Shown piece after piece: positions 16,290 to 22,974 of a stretch of DNA of 34,918 nucleotides. The translations under genes and the position numbers were made by a program. The stretch covers positions 1 through 34,918 of the forward strand of contig JANQEL010000195.1 of the NCBI GenBank assembly GCA_028278345.1, read 5' to 3'. Origin of the DNA: Myxococcota bacterium (GTDB lineage Bacteria > Myxococcota_A > UBA9160 > UBA4427). A model generated the notes under the pieces. It had not been told where the DNA came from. It worked only from the letters and a program-made list of their open reading frames with translations, and ran no database searches. Within the stretch, counting starts at the first letter, position 1, and each line of letters opens with the position of its first letter.

Positions 16290-17558
16290 TCAGTCTTCGA
16301 CGCGGGCGAAGATCAAACTGGCGTTGGTGCCGCCGAAGCCGAAGGAGTTGGAGAGCGCGGCTTCGACCTGCTGCGCCCGCGCCTTGCCGGAAACGTGGTC
16401 GAGGGCGCAATCGGGGTCGGGGTCGTCGAGGTTGATCGTGGGCGGCAGTTGCCCTGTCGCCAGGGCCTGGATGGTGAGGATCGCCTCGACGGCGCCCGCG
16501 GCCCCGAGCAGGTGTCCGGTCATGCTCTTGGTGGCCGACACCGCGATGCCGTCGAGCGCCTCGCCGAAGACCTCGCGCAGGGCGTGGACCTCGGGCGGGT
16601 CTCCGGCCGGCGTGCTCGTGGCGTGGGCGTTGACGTAGCCGATGTCGCCGGGCGCGAGGCCCGCGTCGGCGAGGGCGGCGCGCATGCAGCGGGCTGCCCC
16701 CTCCCCCTCGCTGGGAGGCTGGACCATATGGAAGCCGTCGGCGCTGGCACCGAAACCGCGCACCTCGGCGAGGATCTGCGCCCCGCGCTCACATGCGCGA
16801 TCGAGCCGCTCGAGGATCAAGACGCCGGCCCCCTCGCCGAGCACGAAACCATCGCGGCCCGTGTCGAAGGGTCGGCTCGCGGCCTCGGGTGCATCGTTGC
16901 GTACCGAGAGCGCCTTCATCGCCGCAAAGCCCGAAACCGTGATGCCGACGATCGGCGCCTCGCTGCCCCCGGCCACCATCACATCGGTATCGCCGCGCGC
17001 GATCAAGCGCGCGGCTTCGCCGATCGCATGACTGCCGGAAGCACACGCCGTCACGTAGCAGAGGTTCGGTCCGCGCAATCCGTATTGGATCGAGATGCTG
17101 CCCCCCGGCATGTTCGAGATGCAGTAGGGGATGGTGAAGGGAGACACCTTGCGCGGGCCCGACTTCTGCAGGGCGTCGTGATTCTCGAGCAGGGTCGTGA
17201 TACCGCCGATGCCCGTGCCGATACCGACGCCCACGCGGTTGCGGTCGACGCTCTCGAGATCGAGGCCGCTGTGTGCGAGGGCCTCTTCGGCGGCCGCCAG
17301 CGCGTAGCGCACGGCGGGATCCATGCGCCGCAGATCCTTCTTCGAAACACCCGAGGGTTCGGGATCGCCCGGCAGCTGCGCGGCGATCTTCACCGGGTAG
17401 TCGCTCGCGTCGAAGCGATCGAGGGGGCCGGCACCGCTGCGCCCGGCGCACGCCGCATCCCAGGTCGATGCGAGATCGAGCCCGAGCGGCGTCACGCACC
17501 CGATGCCGGTGACGACGACGCGTTCGGCCGGCGGCTTGCCTACCGGCGGGGCGGACAA
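16290..17558 (-). CDS. fabF: 3-oxoacyl-ACP synthase II
   Basis: FabF elongates acyl-ACP with malonyl-ACP in fatty acid synthesis. The 422 residues carry the Cys-His-His set of the thiolase fold: Cys172 in [14 protein letters not shown], His312 in [12 protein letters not shown] and His349 in [12 protein letters not shown], plus NSFGFGGTN near the end. The start is TTG at 17558-17556, three bases after the acpP stop and eight bases after GAGG; no other suitable start lies before the conserved RVVVTGIG strand. It is directly downstream of acpP, the standard pairing. No U-rich terminator is evident after its stop. Confidence 0.96.
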   Translation of the reverse strand: MSAPPVGKPPAERVVVTGIGCVTPLGLDLASTWDAACAGRSGAGPLDRFDASDYPVKIAAQLPGDPEPSGVSKKDLRRMDPAVRYALAAAEEALAHSGLDLESVDRNRVGVGIGTGIGGITTLLENHDALQKSGPRKVSPFTIPYCISNMPGGSISIQYGLRGPNLCYVTACASGSHAIGEAARLIARGDTDVMVAGGSEAPIVGITVSGFAAMKALSVRNDAPEAASRPFDTGRDGFVLGEGAGVLILERLDRACERGAQILAEVRGFGASADGFHMVQPPSEGEGAARCMRAALADAGLAPGDIGYVNAHATSTPAGDPPEVHALREVFGEALDGIAVSATKSMTGHLLGAAGAVEAILTIQALATGQLPPTINLDDPDPDCALDHVSGKARAQQVEAALSNSFGFGGTNASLIFARVED

Positions 17559-17561
17559 CGC

Positions 17562-17798
17562 TCAGCCCTCGCTTCGCTCTTTCACGTACGTGATGGCGTC
17601 GCCGATGGTCTGGATCTTCTCCGCGTCTTCGTCGGGGATCTCGATGTCGAATTCTTCTTCGAGGGACATCACGAGTTCGACGATGTCGAGGGAATCGGCG
17701 CCGAGGTCGTCGATGAAGGAAGCGCCCTGCACGGCTTCTTCTTTCGAGATCCCGAGTTGTTCAACGATCAGTTCGGTCACGCGTGCTTCGAGCGCCAT
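17562..17798 (-). CDS. acpP: Acyl carrier protein
   Basis: The 78-residue acidic protein carries fatty acyl intermediates on a 4'-phosphopantetheine arm attached to Ser36 in [12 protein letters not shown]. Helix II ([16 protein letters not shown]) and [19 protein letters not shown] are typical of the type II ACP. AAGGAG stands six bases before the ATG, one of the best ribosome-binding sites in the window, which fits the high expression expected of ACP. It lies 71 bases after fabD and 3 bases before fabF. Confidence 0.98.
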   Translation of the reverse strand: MALEARVTELIVEQLGISKEEAVQGASFIDDLGADSLDIVELVMSLEEEFDIEIPDEDAEKIQTIGDAITYVKERSEG

Positions 17799-17869
17799 GC
17801 GGAACTCCTTGTCCTCTCATCATCAATTCGCGCGGCCCGAGTATAGAGCCGCACGAAGGGTCGAGTCGA

Positions 17870-18814
17870 TCAGCCGGCTTCACCCACGAAGGCGATCGCC
17901 TCCTCGAGGTCGCCCAGCTCCGAAACGTTCGCTCGTTTGGAGCGCCGCGCGATGCGCGCGATCAAACCGCTGAGCACGCGACCGGGGCCGACTTCGAGGA
18001 AGTGATCGACGCCGAGGTTGCCGAGTTCGCCGATCATGTCGGTAAAGCGAACGGGTGCCGTCACCTGTTCGCGCAAGAGGGATTCGAGGCGGCCGGCGTC
18101 TTCGTTGGCGGTGGCCTCGACATTGGTGACGACCGGCGCGCTGAACGATTGGAAGTTCGCGCGCGAGAGTTCGACGGCGAGCTTCTCCGCCGCACCCTGC
18201 ATCAAGCTGCAGTGGAAGGGGGCGGATACGGCGAGGGCCACGGCGCGCTTGGCGCCGCTTTCGAGCGCCTTTTCGCCCGCCAGCTTCACCGCGGCGGCGT
18301 CGCCGGCGATCACGGTCTGCTGCGGCGAGTTGAAGTTCGCGGCCGCCACCACTTCACCTGTTTCGGCCGCAGCCGCCTCGCAGGCCTCGACGGCGACTTC
18401 GGGCGAGCAGCCGATCAATGCCGACATCGCACCCCTGCCTTCGGGCACCGCCTCCTGCATGAAGCGACCCCGGGCGTGCACAATCGCGACGGCTTCTTCG
18501 AAGGCCAGCGCTCCGGCGGCGACAAGAGCGGTGTACTCACCGAGGCTATGTCCCGCGAAGTACGCAGCACGAATCTCGACGCGTTCTTCGAGGGCGCGCA
18601 ACAGCGCGATGCTCGTGGTGAGGATCGCGGGTTGTTGGTTCTCGGTGCGCTGCAGTGCGTCTTCGGGGCCCTCGAAGCAGAGCTGGCTCAGCGAAAAGCC
18701 GAGGGCCTCGTCGGCCGCTTCGAAGGTCTCGCGAGCGCGCGACGAGGCATCGAACGCATCGCGCCCCATGCCGACGAACTGCGAGCCTTGACCGGGAAAG
18801 AGCAGCGCGAGCAC
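17870..18814 (-). CDS. fabD: Malonyl-CoA:ACP transacylase
   Basis: FabD moves malonyl from CoA to ACP. The 314-residue protein begins at the conserved LLFPGQGSQ and has the catalytic Ser90 in AGHSLGEYTAL and His201 in APFHCSLMQ, almost the same positions as in E. coli FabD. QQPAILTTS, SPQQTVIAG and LEVGPGRVLSGL are also conserved. The start is a GTG at 18814-18812, six bases after the rpmF stop. The plsX, fabH and fabG genes that usually flank fabD in this neighbourhood are absent. Confidence 0.97.
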   Translation of the reverse strand: MLALLFPGQGSQFVGMGRDAFDASSRARETFEAADEALGFSLSQLCFEGPEDALQRTENQQPAILTTSIALLRALEERVEIRAAYFAGHSLGEYTALVAAGALAFEEAVAIVHARGRFMQEAVPEGRGAMSALIGCSPEVAVEACEAAAAETGEVVAAANFNSPQQTVIAGDAAAVKLAGEKALESGAKRAVALAVSAPFHCSLMQGAAEKLAVELSRANFQSFSAPVVTNVEATANEDAGRLESLLREQVTAPVRFTDMIGELGNLGVDHFLEVGPGRVLSGLIARIARRSKRANVSELGDLEEAIAFVGEAG

Positions 18815-18820
18815 CGCGGG

Positions 18821-19003
18821 CTATTCCTCTTCGGTCTCGACGATCATGCGACCCTTGTAGTGGCCGCAGCTGGGGCAGACGCGATGGGGCTGCCGCGTGG
18901 CGCCGCAATTCGGGCACGTGCTCCGGCTCTTCACCGAGAGGGCGTCGTGACTGCGGCGCTTGTCGCGCTTGGCTTTGGAAGTCTTTCGCTTCGGAACGGC
19001 CAT
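18821..19003 (-). CDS. rpmF: 50S ribosomal protein L32
   Basis: The 60-residue basic protein shows [22 protein letters not shown] followed by a zinc ribbon with four cysteines (C30, C33, C43, C46), so it is the zinc-binding form of L32. It follows yceD by 25 bases, the near-universal yceD-rpmF pair, and precedes fabD. Linkage of rpmF to fatty acid genes is widespread and is thought to connect ribosome and membrane synthesis. Confidence 0.97.
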   Translation of the reverse strand: MAVPKRKTSKAKRDKRRSHDALSVKSRSTCPNCGATRQPHRVCPSCGHYKGRMIVETEEE

Positions 19004-19028
19004 GGTTCTCTTCTTCCTGTTGTTCTCT

Positions 19029-19616
19029 TTATGAGTCTTGCGCTTCGCGCTCTTTCAGTTTCGCGAGCACCGCGAAGGGCGATTGCTTTTGGCTCGGTTC
19101 TTCGGGGGGCGTGCAGTCGCACGACCCGTCATTCCATGAGATTCCGCACTGCGGGCAGAGCCCTTGGCAGTCTTCGCGGCAGATCGGGTGGAGGGGAATG
19201 GCGCCGGCCAGCACTTCGCCGAACAGGCCGTCGAGTTGGATCACGCTCCCCTGGTACCAGCCGGATTCGATTTCGTCAGTGAGACACAGACCGTCGCGAG
19301 ACAAGCTCGCGACACCCTCCGGATCGGGTGGGGTCCGACCCGCGGCATCTTCCGCAACCAGCCGAAACTCCTCACGAAGCGCGTGACGATAGCGCGCCAG
19401 ACACCGGCCGCATTGCGCCTCGAGCTCACCCGTCACCGTGCCTTCGAGGATGACGTCGGCGGCGGTCTTGTAGACGTCGATCTCGAACCGAAACGGCGCG
19501 AGAATCTCGTATTCGAACTCCTGTGGACTGTCCGCGCGCTCACGCCACCAACGCGCCGGGGCTTCGAAGACCTCGCGCTGAGGCGTACCTGTGAGACGTT
19601 CGAGGTAGAGCTTCAT
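19029..19616 (-). CDS. yceD: YceD/DUF177 family protein (23S rRNA accumulation)
   Basis: The 195-residue protein matches the DUF177 family, members of which are needed for normal 23S rRNA accumulation. Typical features are [14 protein letters not shown] in the middle and a cysteine-rich C-terminal part ([15 protein letters not shown], then CDCTPPEE) that probably binds zinc. The ATG at 19616 is first in this leftward block, and the 140-base gap to the divergent gltX must hold its promoter, though I found no convincing -35/-10 pair on the minus strand. The ending FAVLAKLKE is also family-like. Confidence 0.92.
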   Translation of the reverse strand: MKLYLERLTGTPQREVFEAPARWWRERADSPQEFEYEILAPFRFEIDVYKTAADVILEGTVTGELEAQCGRCLARYRHALREEFRLVAEDAAGRTPPDPEGVASLSRDGLCLTDEIESGWYQGSVIQLDGLFGEVLAGAIPLHPICREDCQGLCPQCGISWNDGSCDCTPPEEPSQKQSPFAVLAKLKEREAQDS

Positions 19617-19742
19617 GGACGCGGCCGCGCGAGAAAACGCAGTGATGTCGGGGGGATCGACGGTCGCCGGGGTGGCGACGCCGGGCAGGAGTTAGCGCAT
19701 GGGCAAGCCCGCCGCACCCATGGCGAAGCGAAGGCTTCGATA

Positions 19743-19748
19743 TATGAT
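19743..19748 (+). promoter_or_regulatory. Candidate gltX -10 box with very short or no leader
   Basis: TATGAT matches five of six bases of the -10 consensus and ends nine bases before the A of the gltX start codon. Transcription starting about seven bases downstream would begin at or within two bases of that codon. There is no purine-rich ribosome-binding site between it and the ATG. The -35 region is poor (TGGCGA at 16-base spacing). Confidence 0.4.
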
Positions 19749-19756
19749 GCGCCGCC

Positions 19757-21217
19757 ATGTCGAACATCCGCACGCGCTTCGCCCCGAGCCCCACGGGGTT
19801 CCTGCATCTCGGGAGCGCGCGGACGGCGCTCTTCAACTGGGCCTACGCGCGCCACCACGGTGGCACCTTCGTGCTCCGGATCGAGGACACCGACCGCGAG
19901 CGCTCGACGGTCGAGAGCGAGGCGGCCCTGATCGACGGCCTGCGCTGGCTCGGCCTCGACTGGGACGAGGGGCCCTACCGCCAGAGCGAGCGCGGCGACC
20001 GCCACACGGCCGTGGTCGAGCAGCTGATCTCCGAGGGCAAGGCCTATCGCTGCGTCTGTACGAAGGAAGAACTCGAAGAGCGCAAAGAGGCGACGCTGGC
20101 CGCCGGCGGCAAGTGGACCTACGACGGTCGCTGTCGCGACGCCGGGTACGGCGCCGACTGCGGCGAGCACACCGTGCGGCTTCGCCTGCCCGAAGAGGGC
20201 GTGCTCGGCTGGGACGACCTCGTCTTCGGACCGAGCGGGCAGGACGCGAGCGAGATCGGCGACAAGATCATCCAGCGCAGCGATGGAGGCGCCCTCTTCC
20301 ACCTCTCAGTGGTGGTGGATGACATCGACATGGGGATCACCCACGTGATTCGCGGCGCCGACCATCACGCGAACACCCCTTTCCAGGTCGCCCTCTACCA
20401 GGCCATGGGAGCCGAGCTTCCCCATTTCGCCCACGTTCCACTGATCGTGGGGCCCAGTGGCAAGAAGCTCAGCAAGCGCCGCGACCCGGTTTCGATCGAG
20501 GCCTTCCGCGCGCAGGGTTATCTGCCCGAAGGGCTGCGCAACTGGTTGATCCGCCTCGGCTGGTCGCACGGGGATGACGAGCTCTTCTCGCGCGAGGAGA
20601 TCATCGAGAAGTTCGATCTCGACGGGGTCGGTCGCGCGAGTGGTCAGGCCGATCCCGACAAGCTCGCCTGGGTGAACCAGCAGCACATCAAGCAGGCCGC
20701 GATGGACGATCTCATCGCGGGACTCGAACCGCATTGGTCGAAGTATCTCGATGCGTCACCCGACCGCGATGGCCGACTCGAACAGGCCATCGACCTCAAC
20801 CGCGACCGCGCGAAGACCCTCGACGAGATGGCGCAGCTCTGTTCGGTACTGCTGCGCGAAGAAGTCGACCTCGCAGCCGAAGAGGCCGCGAAGGCGGTGA
20901 AGAAGCACCTGAAGCCCGCGGCGCTGCCGCTGGTCGAATCCCTCTTCGCGGCGCTGGTCAAACTCGAAGTCGAAGAGTGGAGCGAATCCCAGCTCGAAAG
21001 CGTCTTCGAAGCGGTCGCCGCCCACCACGACAACGTGAAGCTCGGCAAGATCGCCCAGCCGGTTCGCGTCGCCGTCACGGGTGGGCCGGTATCGCCGGGC
21101 ATCTACGAAACCATGGTGGTGATCGGACGCGATCGCTGCCTGCCGCGACTCGAGAGCGCCATCGAAGTCATGCGAGAACGCGCCGCCCAGGCCGCTTCGC
21201 CGCCGCCGGCCGGCTGA
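19757..21217 (+). CDS. gltX: Glutamyl-tRNA synthetase
   Basis: This 486-residue class I synthetase charges tRNA with glutamate. Motifs are PSPTGFLHLGSAR (HIGH box, about 11-22), ALFNWAYARHHGG, LRIEDTDRERS, a CxC...YxxxC set (C99, C101, Y122, C126) fitting the family's zinc site, VVVDDIDMGITHVIRGADH and the KMSKS-equivalent KKLSKR. The C-terminal third is the anticodon-binding helical domain. ATG at 19757 is the only start in frame that gives the conserved N-terminus. Twenty bases upstream contain a -10-like box but no Shine-Dalgarno, so the message may be leaderless. A tRNA-Gln gene follows 76 bases after the stop. Discriminating or non-discriminating type cannot be judged by eye. Confidence 0.97.
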   Translation: MSNIRTRFAPSPTGFLHLGSARTALFNWAYARHHGGTFVLRIEDTDRERSTVESEAALIDGLRWLGLDWDEGPYRQSERGDRHTAVVEQLISEGKAYRCVCTKEELEERKEATLAAGGKWTYDGRCRDAGYGADCGEHTVRLRLPEEGVLGWDDLVFGPSGQDASEIGDKIIQRSDGGALFHLSVVVDDIDMGITHVIRGADHHANTPFQVALYQAMGAELPHFAHVPLIVGPSGKKLSKRRDPVSIEAFRAQGYLPEGLRNWLIRLGWSHGDDELFSREEIIEKFDLDGVGRASGQADPDKLAWVNQQHIKQAAMDDLIAGLEPHWSKYLDASPDRDGRLEQAIDLNRDRAKTLDEMAQLCSVLLREEVDLAAEEAAKAVKKHLKPAALPLVESLFAALVKLEVEEWSESQLESVFEAVAAHHDNVKLGKIAQPVRVAVTGGPVSPGIYETMVVIGRDRCLPRLESAIEVMRERAAQAASPPPAG

Positions 21218-21243
21218 ACTCCGTCCCTAGCCGCCCGATTCGC

Positions 21244-21270
21244 TTGAGAAGACGGCGTCCCTTCTATAAG
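21244..21270 (+). promoter_or_regulatory. Candidate promoter for tRNA-Gln
   Basis: TTGAGA (21244-21249) and TATAAG (21265-21270) are separated by 15 bases, slightly short for sigma-70. The -10 box ends 23 bases before the mature tRNA 5' end, a reasonable distance for a precursor leader. Confidence 0.45.
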
Positions 21271-21293
21271 GTCCGCCCGCGCCAACCCACTGT

Positions 21294-21367
21294 TCCCCGG
21301 TCGTCTAACGGCAGGACAGCGGACTCTGAATCCGTCAATGGAGGTTCGAATCCTCCCCGGGGATCCA
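21294..21367 (+). tRNA. tRNA-Gln (anticodon CTG)
   Basis: A full cloverleaf can be drawn. The acceptor stem is TCCCCGG (21294-21300) with CCGGGGA (21357-21363). The anticodon stem GCGGA/TCCGT encloses the loop CTCTGAA with anticodon CTG at 21326-21328. The T-arm is GGAGG-TTCGAAT-CCTCC (21340-21356). A discriminator T is followed by an encoded CCA (21365-21367). The anticodon reads CAG, so the tRNA is glutamine-specific. Confidence 0.96.
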
Positions 21368-21690
21368 CCATCTGGGTTGCACCAGTGCTCGTGCAGGTGC
21401 CTGCACCCCCGCGTGTGTGACGAACGCATGACGATCCCGAGCTGGAATGACTCACACGGTCGTCACATTCAACCAGCGGTTGGCTGGGCGTCGCGATTCC
21501 ATGACACGTCCGTCACACGATCTCCTTTTGACCCTCCGGGTCGAACAAACTAAAACCTGCCGCGCACGGTTCAGTTCGTTTCACGTGACAAATGCTTGTA
21601 GGAGGATCCGTGCAACCCACCCGGTGACGTCGAGGCGACGACGAGTCGAACCCGCGTCATCCATGAAATCATCATAGGGAGATCAAGAGA
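21368..21690. other. 323-base intergenic region between tRNA-Gln and the porin
   Basis: No credible gene lies here. It contains a 6-bp hairpin just after the tRNA (GTGCAG 21391-21396, CTGCAC 21401-21406). It also holds repeated TGTGACG/CGTCACA heptamers (21416-21422, 21461-21467, 21511-21517), the porin promoter at 21528-21556, and a porin leader of roughly 130 bases ending in a GGGAGATC ribosome-binding region. The base composition is less GC-rich than the neighbouring genes. Confidence 0.6.
21528..21556 (+). promoter_or_regulatory. Sigma-70-type promoter of the porin gene
   Basis: TTGACC (21528-21533, five of six consensus bases), a 17-base spacer and TAAAAC (21551-21556, four of six) give the best promoter match I found in the window. 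Transcription would start near 21563, leaving a leader of about 128 bases before the porin ATG. Confidence 0.6.
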
Positions 21691-22905
21691 ATGAGTCAGG
21701 GACGTGTGCACGGCGATCCCGCAATTGCCCGATCCAATCGAGTGGCGCGCAGCATCATCGCCGTCGCCGCACTCACCAGCCTCCTAGCGACGCTCGGCCT
21801 CGCCGGCTCCGCCGCGGCGTCGGAAGACGACCGCTGGGCCGATCGCATCAACGTGAAGGGTGATTTCCGCGCCCGCGACGAAGTCTTCATCCGCGAGGGC
21901 GAAAAGGACCGCCACCGGCTCCGCTACCGCCTGCGCATCGCCGCCGAGAGCGAAATCAACGAACACGTCGACTTTGGGCTGCGCCTCTCCACCGGCCCCG
22001 ATGCGAACAGCGGAAACCAAAGCCTCGGTTCGGGCGTCGATTTCGATCCCGATGGCATCTTCCTCGACAAGGCCTTCATCACCTTGAAGCCCCACGGCGC
22101 CGAGAAGCCGATGTTCGGCGATTCGAAGTCGATCACCTTCGGCAAGATGGGCAACCCCTTCAAGGACAAGAAGATGGGCCCGTCGCCGATCCTGTGGGAC
22201 GGTGATCACACGCCGGAAGGTGCGGCTTTCCAGTGGGGCTGGGCGCCCTGCGATTGCTGGGACACCAATCTCGACGTCGCCTACTTCGTGATCGACGAAG
22301 AGAACCTCGACCCGTCGCGCGACCCCGCCGTCTTCGGTGTGCAGGTCGACAACGACATCGAGATCACCGACGGCGTCACGGGCAAGGTGCAGGCCACCTA
22401 CTACGCCTTCCGCAAGCTCAACCCGGACTTCATCACTCGCGGCATGGACGCCGGCAACGTCGCGCTCACGGACGACAATCACGTCGACCTGATCGACGTC
22501 GCTGCGTCGACCTCGTTCACCCCGATCGAGGACTGGCCGGTGACCGTCTGGGGCAACTTCGTCCAGAACCTCAGCGCCGAAGGCACGGGCGAGGGCAAGC
22601 AGGGCACCGCCTTCAGCGTGGGCGTGAATCTCGGCAGCAAGAAGGCCATCGCCGAAGTGGGCGTGGGCTACTTCCAGGTCGAGGCGGACGCCGTGCCCGG
22701 CAATCTGACCGACAGTGACTTCCTCGACGGCGTCACCAACGGCGAAGCCTGGCGCGTACACGCCACGAAGACCGTCCTCAAGAACACCGACTTCAACGTC
22801 ATCGCCTACATCAGCGACGAGCTGGACGACGATGTGTCGGCGCTCCAGGGCGCGACGCCCGGCGATCGGGTTCGCATCCAGACGAACGTCGTCGTCAAGT
22901 TCTGA
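21691..22905 (+). CDS. Outer-membrane porin
   Basis: The 404-residue protein has a signal peptide with an unusually long basic n-region and a hydrophobic core (SIIAVAALTSLLATLGLAG), with likely cleavage after Ala43 (SAAA/SEDD). The mature part alternates short polar and hydrophobic stretches as in a beta-barrel (KGDFRARDEVFIREGEK, RYRLRIAAESEINEHVDFGLRL, KVQATYYAFRKL) and ends in Phe after VVVKF, the usual C-terminal signal for outer-membrane assembly. It resembles the putative porin families that also cover phosphate-selective-type porins; substrate unknown. A strong promoter and GGGAGATC ribosome-binding region support the start. Gene stands alone, converging with the phosphatase-like gene. 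Confidence 0.85.
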   Translation: MSQGRVHGDPAIARSNRVARSIIAVAALTSLLATLGLAGSAAASEDDRWADRINVKGDFRARDEVFIREGEKDRHRLRYRLRIAAESEINEHVDFGLRLSTGPDANSGNQSLGSGVDFDPDGIFLDKAFITLKPHGAEKPMFGDSKSITFGKMGNPFKDKKMGPSPILWDGDHTPEGAAFQWGWAPCDCWDTNLDVAYFVIDEENLDPSRDPAVFGVQVDNDIEITDGVTGKVQATYYAFRKLNPDFITRGMDAGNVALTDDNHVDLIDVAASTSFTPIEDWPVTVWGNFVQNLSAEGTGEGKQGTAFSVGVNLGSKKAIAEVGVGYFQVEADAVPGNLTDSDFLDGVTNGEAWRVHATKTVLKNTDFNVIAYISDELDDDVSALQGATPGDRVRIQTNVVVKF

Positions 22906-22916
22906 GGCGAGCCCCA

Positions 22917-22954
22917 GGCACGATCCTGGTACGACAGCGAGCAGAGCTCGTGCC
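22917..22954. terminator. Possible terminator hairpin between convergent genes
   Basis: GGCACGA (22917-22923) pairs with TCGTGCC (22948-22954), and an alternative inner stem CGAGC/GCTCG lies at 22938-22950. It sits in the 69-base gap between the convergent porin and phosphatase-like stops, where a terminator is expected, but no T-run follows on either strand. Confidence 0.35.
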
Positions 22955-22974
22955 CGGACCCGGAGCCCTACCAC

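Noticed and set aside
21294..21690. Possible integration site at tRNA-Gln
   Set aside because: tRNA genes often serve as attachment sites, but I found no integrase and no repeat of the tRNA 3' end in the window.
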